Under the pieces are notes generated by a model, which was not told where the DNA came from, did no database searches, and saw nothing but the letters and a program-made list of their open reading frames with translations. From Chrysaora quinquecirrha (lineage: Eukaryota > Cnidaria > Scyphozoa > Semaeostomeae > Pelagiidae), in the NCBI GenBank assembly GCA_014526335.1, contig JACTAT010000037.1, forward strand, positions 1,693,777-1,757,776: 64,000 nucleotides of DNA. The letters run 5' to 3'. The translations under genes were made by a program, and so were the position numbers. Positions 36,093 to 45,624 of the stretch are shown piece after piece (the first letter of the stretch is position 1; every line of letters starts with the position of its first letter).

Positions 36093-36180
36093 TATAGCTA
36101 CTTTATAATTATTAATTTTATGGGCTTTAAGATGACCGCCAACACTGATTTCTATTTAATTCCCATTGCTGTTTGAAAAG

Positions 36181-37320
36181 ATGGCGGACAACGAAAGAGT
36201 CATACTGGAATCGCTATTTTATAAAGGACACGAGTACCAAGAGATTTGTGAAATAATGAAAACAGATCATGACATAAATCTTAGCCTTAGTCAGCTGAAA
36301 CGAAAACTTAAACAATACAACCTTCGAAGAAACAAGGTGGAATATAATCGTCAGTCCTTAAGAAATTCAATCATGGAAATCCTTGATGGGCCTGGGAGTT
36401 CTTGGGGCTACCGCAGCGTTTGGCATGCGCTTCAGCGGCAAGGTATACGAGTACCAAGAAAAGCTGTAGAGGAAATTGTGCGTGAGCTTGATCCTGATGG
36501 AGTGGAGACAAGAAAGAGTCATAAGCTGCGTAGGCGTGAATACATCTGCCCTGGGCCAAATGAAGTTTGGCATGCTGATGGGTACGATAAGCTAAAGCCA
36601 TTTGGGTTCCCGATACATGGATGCATTGATGGCTACAGCAGGAAAGTTTTATGGCTGTACGTCACACGTTCAAACAATTTGCCTGACAATATAGCAGCAT
36701 ACTACTTGGAAACTGTTCGTGCGCAAGGAGGTTGTCCCAAAGAGCTATACACTGATTTGGGCACAGAAAATGGCATAATGGCTGGAATTCATTCCTTCTT
36801 CAGAGATGATGCGGACAGTCATAAGTATGTTCCATCTCCCCGTAATCAACGGATTGAGGGATGGTGGAGTTTTCTCAAGAAAAGCTGGTCATCGTGGTGG
36901 ATTTCTTTCTTTAAAGATTTGGAATCTAAAGGTGATCTTAACATGCTTGATCCGGTTCAGAAAGAATGTTTGTGGTTTTGTTTTGCAAAAATACTACAAA
37001 CAGGCCTTGATGAAATAAAGGATAATTGGAACACCCATTACATAAGGAAATCCAGATTTGATACAGTCAATGGGAGACCAGATGCCTTGTACACGATCCC
37101 AGAGTTTCATGGTGGTATCGGCGGTCTTATTGTGCCTGTGCTGCATGCAGATTTGGATTATGCTTACTCTCACCTTGTTGAAGCCAGTGACAACGACACA
37201 GACTATCAGGAGTACTTCCAATATGTCATGGATGAATTGCAATTGACAGAAGCCAATGACTGGAAGACTGGTCTAGATCTTTATAAAACAATTACAAATT
37301 TAGCCGTAAATGGAATATAG
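36181..37320 (+). CDS. Integrase-like DDE transposase, element 2
   Basis: 379 residues from the ATG at 36181 (MADNERV). Residues about 5-55 form a helix-turn-helix-like N-terminus (SLSQLKRKLKQYNL), then WGYRSVWHAL and a basic RKSHKLRRREY stretch. The catalytic core has D133 (WHADGYDKLKPFG), D192 (LYTDLGTENG) and E226 (NQRIEGWWSF), spacing D-x58-D-x33-E, identical to the element 1 enzyme. No zinc ribbon precedes it, and I found no upstream exon between the array and the ATG. Expected to act in the nucleus on the element's inverted ends. The frame is clean, with no stops or frameshifts. Confidence 0.9.
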   Translation: MADNERVILESLFYKGHEYQEICEIMKTDHDINLSLSQLKRKLKQYNLRRNKVEYNRQSLRNSIMEILDGPGSSWGYRSVWHALQRQGIRVPRKAVEEIVRELDPDGVETRKSHKLRRREYICPGPNEVWHADGYDKLKPFGFPIHGCIDGYSRKVLWLYVTRSNNLPDNIAAYYLETVRAQGGCPKELYTDLGTENGIMAGIHSFFRDDADSHKYVPSPRNQRIEGWWSFLKKSWSSWWISFFKDLESKGDLNMLDPVQKECLWFCFAKILQTGLDEIKDNWNTHYIRKSRFDTVNGRPDALYTIPEFHGGIGGLIVPVLHADLDYAYSHLVEASDNDTDYQEYFQYVMDELQLTEANDWKTGLDLYKTITNLAVNGI

Positions 37321-37466
37321 GAATATAGAAAAGCTTATACCGTACTGTAATGGCAATCTTTCTTCAATATAAAAGGCTAAAAAATATAACTTGAAATAAA
37401 AATGTTTTTGAAATAGAACAGAACGATAATAAACAGTTATGCAGCAACATCAAAATATCTACAGTT

Positions 37467-40293
37467 CTAAGCCCGACCAAATGCTTGGCCTTTGCAGTAA
37501 GCTGTCATAAAAACTTCTTTAAATTCTTCATATTTGATCATGTGTACGACAGGAAATGTGATTTCCATCCCACAAGCACCCACAATTGGATAGCAAACTG
37601 TGTGTTTAGGGTTGAATTCCCTACACGAATGGTTGAATTTAACAGTAATCTTGATATTGCTTGCAGTTAAATCCCTGTGGCCCTGTCCTGTCAACCATTG
37701 CATTACTCCTGCTGGTGTCAGGTCTGCACACTGATACCTTTCCTCTCCATTACTTTCCTTGTACTCATCATCTTCCTCATCATAATTCCAGGCTACAGCA
37801 GAAGCAATACCTGACATCTTTTGATCTTCCAGACAATAGATAAAATCTTGAAAGTTGTCTAGTACTTGGTCTTCAGCAGCTCTATGTGGGTTATCTTTCT
37901 CAGAAAAATCGGGATACAGCAGGTTTACCAAGTAATTGGCGTCAACCTTGTCTGCCTTTCCCTGGATGAAAAGAGCTTGATATAACTTTGAATTGTTCAT
38001 CAAGTGTTTCTTCAAGTCATATGCTTGAAACCCTTCCATTAACTCTTTTAACGCCAGTTGCCTTCTGCTAACCATACTCACAACTATGGAGCCAATGATA
38101 TCTTCAATTTTTTCTTCCTTCAATGGACCAGTATATCCATGATCAAGGATTAGATCGTGACAATCCCTGAAATTGCTTCTGATTTCTGCAATTTCGTTCT
38201 TCTCTGAAGATGTTAAATGGAGAGAAGGATCTAGGCTACTCAAATCAAGATCTGGATTAATCATAGCGTTGTACACAACCTTCTCCAGGAAGCAAGGAGG
38301 AGGCCCATTCTGTGCAATGCTAGCTGCAATAATTTCTCCTGCAGTCCTAAATGTTCCATTTTTAATGAAGAGTGTAGAATGGACTGGGGTACCCTTCGGG
38401 AACAAAGATTTACCAATATCTTTCATTGTGTCAGCAAAGAACTCTCTTGCTAAAGCTCCAGTATCGATTCCTAATTCGCCCAGAAACTTGACAACAACTC
38501 TGCTGTTTGCTGGCTTCTGCTTTCTCTCTCGTTGCCACAGTTGGATAATGCGGTTAAGGTGTACTTCTCGTCTTGTTGTTAAAAATATTTGCTCCGTTTG
38601 AAGGACTTTCTCGTGTAACTCTTCAACAACTTGTGAAGTATTATGTAGCTCCATTACTCCCTTTTTCGACATCTCCATACCATCATCCAATTCAATGTCA
38701 TCATCTACAATATCCTTGTTTAAACTAGCATGCAAAGACAATGCTAGCTCATGATCTTTGGTTACCTGTGCATTGCTGGGTGATTCTTTAATGGAGCAAT
38801 CACTGTTATTGAAAGCTGGTATTTCGAGAACACTGTCATCGCTATCAACAGATTTATTCTCTTGATACAGGAGGGATCCTTCACCTGGATCACTATTTAA
38901 ATGCAATTCAAAATCTGCTTTGGCACAAATATATAATGTTATTCTTTTAAAGTCTTTGCCAATTTCCTCCTGATATCTTCCAATTGTAAAAAGCTCACTC
39001 TGCGAACCTGGGATGTAAACTGCTTTCTGGAAATCCTCAACGAGTAGTACATATTCACCATCTTCATTGTAGCAGTTGCTATGATATGCCTTCCGTTTGT
39101 TGATAGCTTTTTCCAACAATGTTACAGAAGAATCTAGTACATTCACCCTCAGCGCCAAACGCTTCCCATGTTTCTTTCTCAAACTATCAGTTTTCGGATG
39201 CCATTCAGCAATGCCAATATAAATAACCACTTCTTTGTTTATAGCTTTTTGTGGGGGAGCCTTTCCCTTGCCCTTTTTTGACACACTATCTTTCCACTGA
39301 ATTCCCTTTTCTCTCTTAAAACTTATAAGACTCTTGACTCTTCCAAAATTGGGACTGCAAAAACTGGGGTCACTGGAACTACTGGGACCAGCACCAGCAC
39401 CGGATAACTCCTTTTTGATAGCTACAAGGCAAGAAAAGGATGAATTTATTTTTCAATTACCTTATACAGGAAATTAACGAATCATGAAATTTAAGCGGTT
39501 TACCCTCAACCCTGTTAATTTCATGACGCAAATGATAGCAAATGATAGCAAATAATATGCAAATGATATGCAAATTTTTCACAGACTGTATTAATATTAT
39601 GACGCATTAATTTCAGCAAAGGAAATTGAATCTATTTCTGTTCGGTAATGAATATAATTATTTGATCTGTTTAATTTCTTGTTTCTACCTTCAGGGAATT
39701 AATTTTCGCGGGAAGGGAATTAATTTTTGCGTATTTTGCGGATTCTATTGTTTCATAACAATAGACTATTGTTTTAGACAATAGAAAAATAAAAATCCAT
39801 GACAATTAGTTCCCGCGAAAATTAATTCCCTTAAGGTATTGTTTACAACATGGTACATGTGACCTGCCTGTAGAGTTTGCATATAAACACAAGGAAACTG
39901 GAAAAAAAAGAAAAGCCAATAATAAAACTCAGCCCTTACTCACTCTTGTGTGCATAATTAAACGGTCCTGATTTCTCATTTAAGGGTCTACTCTTTCCTA
40001 TTCTCATGTAGGCCTTGGAAGAGGCCTAAACCCTATCCAATTTTGGGAGTTCTTGGGTATGCTGCTTTCTGCCTTGTCAGTGTCATTGCGATGCATACAT
40101 AGGGACCTACTAGGCTAGGCCTAGGGGCCTAAGGGTGAGATATAATTTGCCCAAATATGCCACCACAACGTTCCTTTTTATAGTACAGTAAGTTAAATAG
40201 TTAGTGTTATAAAAATATAATCTTACCTGTTCCACAGCCTGTACAAAAACTGGCATCTTCCAGCTGTCGAACGCCACAGTTGGGGCAAAACAT
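37467..40293 (-). CDS. HECT E3 ubiquitin ligase with zinc ribbon, element 2 (two exons)
   Basis: Exon 1 (40293-40227) codes MFCPNCGVRQLEDASFCTGC, a complete zinc ribbon, and ends at a GTAAGA donor. Exon 2 (39421-37467) begins after TTGTAG and stays in phase, giving about 673 residues. The long exon 2 frame has no ATG near its start (it opens through GTG), which supports splicing. After an acidic, low-complexity middle, the HECT domain runs from about FLGELGIDTGALAREFF to the C-terminus; the active-site block is CYPIVGACGMEITFP with the catalytic Cys codon at 37572-37574. No C2HC finger like that of element 1 is obvious. HECT domains transfer ubiquitin through this Cys. The intron (40226-39422) contains a small MITE. 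Confidence 0.88.
39693..39831. mobile_element. Small MITE in the HECT intron
   Basis: Perfect 22-bp inverted ends (39693-39714 and 39810-39831) starting AGGGAATTAATTTTCGCGGG, total about 139 bp, AT-rich centre with an internal hairpin (CAATAGACTATTGT region). No clear target duplication beyond a possible short AT match. It lies within the intron of the element 2 HECT gene, so a MITE is nested in the transposon. Confidence 0.65.
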
Positions 40294-40429
40294 AACTAGC
40301 AAGCTGCCAGGCAGTTCTTTCTGCTGTCTCCCTCATCAGATCGCACGTGTTGCGCAAAAAGGCGGCAAAAGGCGCCTGCGTTACTTTTGGTCAGCGTTTA
40401 ATAAACAGGGATCCAATTCAATGAATGAG

Positions 40430-40625
40430 CCGTGAGCAAGTTGATATTGCCTTGAGCAAGTTTAAATTGTGCTGTGAGCAAGTTGATATTGCCGTGAGCA
40501 AGTTGAAATTGTGCCGTGAGCAAATTGATATTGCCGTGAGCAAATTGAAATTGCCGTGAGCAAATTGATATTGCCGTGAGCAAATTGAAATTGCCGTGAG
40601 CAAATTGATATTGCCGTGAACTTTT
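40430..40625 (-). repeat. Right subterminal array of 20-bp units, element 2
   Basis: About ten units of the complement form GAGCAAATTGATATTGCCGT, orientation opposite to the left array. The unit adjoining the terminus merges into the terminal inverted repeat. Confidence 0.92.
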
Positions 40626-40636
40626 GGGCCACCGTA

Positions 40637-41261
40637 AAAATATCACCCGGAGTGACTTTTCACAGTCAAACCTTTATGAATTTTTCATATTTTAATGACC
40701 ATCAAATCACCATAGTAAGGGCTAGAAGCAAGAACGTTTCCCATGGCACTATAGTTGAAGTGCTCTGCTCTATCTGAATCTGGGATCAAACTTTCTGTAT
40801 TTAACAAATTCCCTTAATTTTGAAACCAAGCCTTCATTTTCAAATGGTGTACATATACAGTAAAGAAAAGGTCTAAAAATTATTATTCTTTCATGAAAAG
40901 CAATCATAATTCAAAAGAAATTACTCTAAAAATGAAAATACATATGTACGATTCTACTCATAAATACAATTTCTTTAATATTGTCAGTACCCTGTGAAAA
41001 ACGTTAGAAAAATGAGAAAGTCAATGCATAAAGATATAAGCAGGCCTAAATCATTAATTACAGTTCTGTAGGAAGTGAATTGCAGTTCAGCTACCAGCAT
41101 TATTTTCATTTATATAAAAAATTACTCTTTATGTCTTTTCCTTTCAAAGATATCTTTTGTCCTCTGATCTTCTGATCTATTGTCTAACAGCACTGGTAAT
41201 TGTTACTTGTTATGAAGAAGATTTTATCTAAAAATTTTCAAGAAGAGATATAAAAAAATAA
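40637..41261. other. Flank of element 2 and left edge of palindrome
   Basis: Non-coding. From 40949 onward the sequence is repeated in inverted orientation up to 52841. No gene seen between 40643 and 41261. Confidence 0.5.
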
Positions 41262-41600
41262 TTAAATAACCTGAACAACTGGGGAAAATTGCTGGGTTCT
41301 CTGTTTCATTGCAATGTTTTCTTTTTTTCCACTATCCTCAAATTTCAACTTTTTCCTTATAACAGGAGATTTGATTGATATGCATGCAAGTGGTCTTTTG
41401 CAGCAGTTCCGTTTTTCAAATACTCGTGTTGACTCAACTTCATTATTCAGATAGACTTGAAAAAAATTCCTCTTCTCTTTAACATTTTTAAGATCGTTTT
41501 CAAGTTTAGTTACTTTGAGCCTGGTCTTCTGAAGACTCTCAATTTTTCGGTAACACGTTTCACAAATCGAAAATACATTGTCACTGATAGTAGGATGCAA
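41262..41600 (-). pseudogene. Exon with CETC motif, left palindrome arm
   Basis: Mirror copy of the exon at 52190-52528. It reads FSICETCYRKIESLQKTRL and a coiled-coil stretch, then a basic tail. Its upstream part is cut by the element boundary at 41588. See the right-arm entry for the gene argument. Confidence 0.5.
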
Positions 41601-42205
41601 GCGCCAGGCACGACTTCACGGTCTCAGCGCAGTGACGTCATAATCTGTGACGTCATCAGATTGCGCTATAGTATGACGGTTTTATGGATGCTGATTTCTC
41701 CAACCTCGTTTTCAAGAGTCCCAGATCCTAGCGCACGCGGCTCATACTACCAATAACATCATTAGATCGCGCTATAGTGCCACGAGTTTCTCCAACCTCA
41801 AGAGTTCCTTAACCGCTAGCCTCGTTTCCGATTTAACAATCTAGAAGTTTCCAGAATGTTCCAGAACATCCCTAAGAATCCCCTTATCTGATTGGTTAGA
41901 ACTTTCCAGAACTTTCCAGAAGTTTCCAGAATCTGATTGATTAATTATGATGGCGTAATAATAATTCGAACGCGACGTTCGAATCGTTTATGAAATAAAA
42001 TAACATAATAATCCTACAATCTGGATAACTAGAACTTTCCAGAAACTTCCAGAATGTTCCACAAGATTCTAGAAACGAGAAATCCTACAATCTGATTGAT
42101 TAATAATTCAAACGTCACGCCTGATTTAACAGAGAATCTCCATAGAATAGCTATATAAATCGAGAAGAAGCAACAGTCTGGTCATACCACTCGATAGATG
42201 CGAAG

Positions 42206-42697
42206 ATGATTTCACTAGCTTACCTCATATTCAACGCTGTGAAGAAGGAGCGGGAATTAACTAGAAAGAATCTAGTTGCATATTCTTTGGAGAGGAACTA
42301 TGAATGTCGCAATTTAGGAGTTATATCTTTCGAGAGACAATCAATCCCAATCAGCAATGCATACTATTATTGGATGCGAGATCTTCTAACATATGCAAGA
42401 GCTAGCTCTAAAAACTCAATAAAGTCTCGAGTAGAACAACATCAAGTCATATCCAAGCTAGAAGCTAAAGGCCTAGTTGGTGAACTTTTTTCAATTATGG
42501 ATAAAGAAGGAAATTGGGGAAGAATGGCTATGTTAATGATTTTTATTGAAGAACTTGCTGATGGTTTAATGAAATATCATGATAGGACTGTAGCAACATC
42601 ATTCATAGAAGAAATAAAAGAAGAAATCAATGATAAAGCATTAGGAGATTGTGGTGAAAAACTATTAATTGACTCTGAATGTTTTATGTTATATTGA
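42206..42697 (+). CDS. Bcl-2-like protein, intact copy
   Basis: 163 residues. The diagnostic block is GELFSIMDKEGNWGRMAM with N103-W104-G105-R106, matching the BH1 signature (NWGR followed by a hydrophobic helix, here MAMLMIFIEELADGL). The following amphipathic helices and a GDCGEKLL stretch sit where helices 6-8 and BH2 lie in Bcl-2 proteins. The N-terminal helix and the QHQVISKLEAKG stretch occupy the BH4/BH3 places but without clear consensus; the BH2 Trp is missing and there is no C-terminal membrane anchor. The length fits small, anchorless Bcl-2 homologues of the kind carried by some DNA viruses. Function, if the fold is right, would be control of cell death; pro- or anti-death cannot be told. 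Similarity is motif-based only. Confidence 0.5.
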   Translation: MISLAYLIFNAVKKERELTRKNLVAYSLERNYECRNLGVISFERQSIPISNAYYYWMRDLLTYARASSKNSIKSRVEQHQVISKLEAKGLVGELFSIMDKEGNWGRMAMLMIFIEELADGLMKYHDRTVATSFIEEIKEEINDKALGDCGEKLLIDSECFMLY

Positions 42698-43211
42698 AAA
42701 GTTGTCTTAAATTACTACATTTAATTATATAGAAATAATGCTAAATTCAATTAATGAAAATTAAGTTGCTGGTTTACAAGATGTTTATATCTATTCAAAA
42801 ACTATAAGAGAATATACCAACAGATTAACAATTAGTATAATAAAAGAAGCCCATCAACTGTGCATGCGCAGTAGCTATATCAATAACGGTAAGAGCTAGA
42901 GGCCTGGGAACTAGTATGTAGAACAAGAGATTTGAATGATGTATGTCATATGAATATTCATCAAAGAGCGCATGCGCAATAGCAATATCTCTTATAGCTT
43001 ATGGTTTAATCCATGGTTTATGATAGCCTTATATTGTTTGTACGCAAAAGTATTATCTAAACATCAAAATATATTACCTATATACTCTATAGATAATAGC
43101 AATTTATTTATAGCATCGTTTTCAAAGAATGTTCACACAGAAACAAGGTTATATTTTTAACAGACAACTAATGAAGAATAATTTCTAAACATTTTTTAGG
43201 TATAGCTATTT

Positions 43212-43715
43212 CTAATTATTTCCAAAGTATGGGAATAATTGAGTATGAACATAATCAACTTCTTTCACACCAGCATCCTCAGAATTACTAGCTTCCTCTT
43301 CTTCATCATTCTTTGCTTGACGTATGATGAGATATTTTCTTTTCTCAATAGCATAATCTAAGGCCTCTTGCATATCCATACCATCTTCCTTTTGTGCTTT
43401 TCGCATCGTTGCTATGACTGCAGTCACAACAGCATCATTTTCAAAACTTCTATTATATAAAAATTTACGCCTGAAAACTTGCAGTATGTTTTCATCTTTA
43501 TCAACTTCCCTACACATTGAAGGCCATACATTCCCTAAAGGAAGATCCTCCTCAGTGTTGAAAGTTTCATCATCATCATGATCACTTTCAGCTTCTATCT
43601 CATCATCTGAGTCAGACTCTTCACTACTCTCCTCATGCATCTCTTCTTCATGTCGCTTAACATTACTTTTAAATTTGGAAGAGAATTCACAATGATCACA
43701 TTTATACTGATTCAT
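43212..43715 (-). CDS. C2H2 zinc-finger acidic protein, copy 2
   Basis: 167 residues, open. Same layout as the copy at 5912-6415, with the finger CDHC...H...H intact. Differences include Arg to Cys in SMCREV, KED for KRD, and a final Asn for Ser. Convergent with the Bcl-2-like gene 514 bp away. Confidence 0.65.
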   Translation of the reverse strand: MNQYKCDHCEFSSKFKSNVKRHEEEMHEESSEESDSDDEIEAESDHDDDETFNTEEDLPLGNVWPSMCREVDKDENILQVFRRKFLYNRSFENDAVVTAVIATMRKAQKEDGMDMQEALDYAIEKRKYLIIRQAKNDEEEEASNSEDAGVKEVDYVHTQLFPYFGNN

Positions 43716-43874
43716 GATTAGCGGTTTACTTATAATTGCGACTACCTCTTAAATACCTGAGTCCTAGAGCATAAACTCGCTTGAATTTATAGACTGGTTA
43801 TTCCATTCAATATGATGTGGGAATGGAATTCCACACTTGCGCAGGAAGGATGTTTCCAATCAGACCATACCTAT

Positions 43875-45545
43875 TCCATTCTTAATCCTTACTGATCCTC
43901 ACTAATCATACCTAATCCATAGTTAATCATTACTGATCCTTAACTAATCATTATTTCATCCTTGCTGATCCTTACAGATCCTGAGCTGATCCTTACTGAT
44001 CAATACTGATCCTTAACTAATGATTACCTGATCCTCACTAATCATTACCTGATCATTACTTATCATTACCTGATCATTACTAATCCTTGCTGATCCTTAG
44101 CTAATCTTTACTGATCATTACTGATCCTTGTTGATCATTACTGATCCTTGCTGATCCTTGCTGATCTTAAACTAATCATTACCTGATCATTACCTGATCC
44201 TTAGCTAATCATTACTGATCCTTACCGACCCTTAGCTAATCCTTACTGATCCTTACTGATCCTTAGCTAATTCTTACTGATCCTTAGCTGATCCTTAGCT
44301 GATCCTTACTGATCCTTAGCTGATCCTTACAGATCCTTAGCTAATCCTTACTGATCATTACTGATCCTTACTGATCCTTGGCTGATCCTTACTGATCCAT
44401 AGCTCATCCTTACTGATCCTTAGATAATCCTTACTGATCCTTAACTAATTTTACTGATCCTTACTGATCCTTACTGATCCTCGGCTGATCCTTACGGATC
44501 CTTAACTAATCCTTACTGATCCTTAACTAATCATTACCTGATCATTACGGATCATTACCTGATCCTAAGCTAATCATTACTGATCCTTAACTAATCCTTA
44601 CTGATCCTTACTGATCCTTAGCTGATCCTTACTGATCCTTAGCTAATCCTTACTGATCCTTAACAAACCCTTACTGATCCTTACTGATCCTTACTGATCC
44701 TTGGCTGATCATTACTGATCCTTAACTAATCCTTACTGATCCTTAACTAATCATTACCTGATCCTAACCTAATCCTTACTGATCCTCACTAATCATTACA
44801 TGATCCTCACTAATCCTCACTGATCCTTACTGATCCTTACCGATCCTTAACTAATCATTCCTGATCTTCGCCCTGATCCTCACTAATCCTTACTGATACT
44901 CACTAATCATTACCGATCCTTAACTAATCATCCTCGCCCTGATCCTCACTAATCCTTACTGATCCTCACTAATCATTGCCTGATCCTCACTAATCCTTAG
45001 CTGATCCTTACTGATCCTTAACAAATCATTACTGATCCTTAGCTGATCCTTACTGATCCTTACTGATCCTTAACAAATCATTTACTGATCCTTACTGATC
45101 CTAACAAATCCTTACTGATCCCTGATCCTTACTGACTGATCCTTAACAAATCATTACTGAATCCTTACCTAATCCTTAACTAATCATTACCTAATCATTA
45201 CTGATCATTACCTGATCCTAAGCTAATCATTACTGATCCTTACCGATCCTTAGCTAATCATTACTGATCCTTACCGATCCTTAACTAATCATTACTGATC
45301 CTCGCCCTGATCCTCACTAATCATTAATGATCCTCACTAATCATTACTGATCCTTAACTAATCATTACTGATCCCTAACTAATCCTTACTGATCCCTAGC
45401 TAATCCTTACTGATCCTTACTAATCATTACCCGATCCTCACTAATCATTACTGATCCTTAACTAATCCTTACTGATCCTCACTAATCATTACCTGATCCT
45501 CACTGATCCTTAGCTGATCATTAATGATCCTTAACTAATCCTCCT
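43875..45545 (+). repeat. Minisatellite of TGATCCTTAC-type units, copy 2
   Basis: About 1.7 kb, the same unit family and partly the same order of unit variants as copy 1, with internal deletions relative to it. Confidence 0.9.
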
Positions 45546-45624
45546 AAAACTTTACTAGCTATTTGAGCCAATGAAATTGCAATGTTCTAGAATATCTGAT
45601 TCAAGACATTGCTCATTAGCTGAA
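45546..45624. repeat. Palindrome centre spacer
   Basis: Junction between the inverted arms. It holds two half-motifs related to ATTTCACCCAATGAGC and a core GCAATGTTCTAGAAT in the opposite orientation to that in copy 1 (8617-8660). The same inner motif recurs three more times within the right minisatellite. Confidence 0.6.

Larger units (their letters stand above)
35893..40636 (+). mobile_element. Integrase + HECT DNA transposon, element 2 (complete)
   Basis: Termini TACGGTGGCCCAAAAGTTCA at 35893 and its complement ending at 40636. Flanked by the 6-bp direct repeat AAAATA (35887-35892 and 40637-40642). Inverted subterminal arrays of 20-bp units ACGGCAATATCAATTTGCTC lie at both ends. Two convergent genes fill the interior: transposase 36181-37320 (plus) and HECT ligase 37467-40293 (minus, two exons). 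Same plan as element 1 (terminal TAyGGTGGCC, 6-bp duplication, 20-bp units, convergent genes) but different sequence, so the two represent separate families of one group. Both genes look intact, making this a candidate autonomous copy. Length 4744 bp. Confidence 0.92.
41588..45545 (+). mobile_element. Bcl-2-like/zinc-finger element, copy 2 (left arm)
   Basis: Same order as copy 1: terminal TAGTAGGATGCAAGCGCC at 41588, leader, Bcl-2-like ORF (intact here), middle with NRF1-like palindromes, zinc-finger ORF, minisatellite (about 43875-45545). It has inserted into the exon with the CETC motif, because the reading frame of that exon runs straight up to 41588. Confidence 0.8.
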
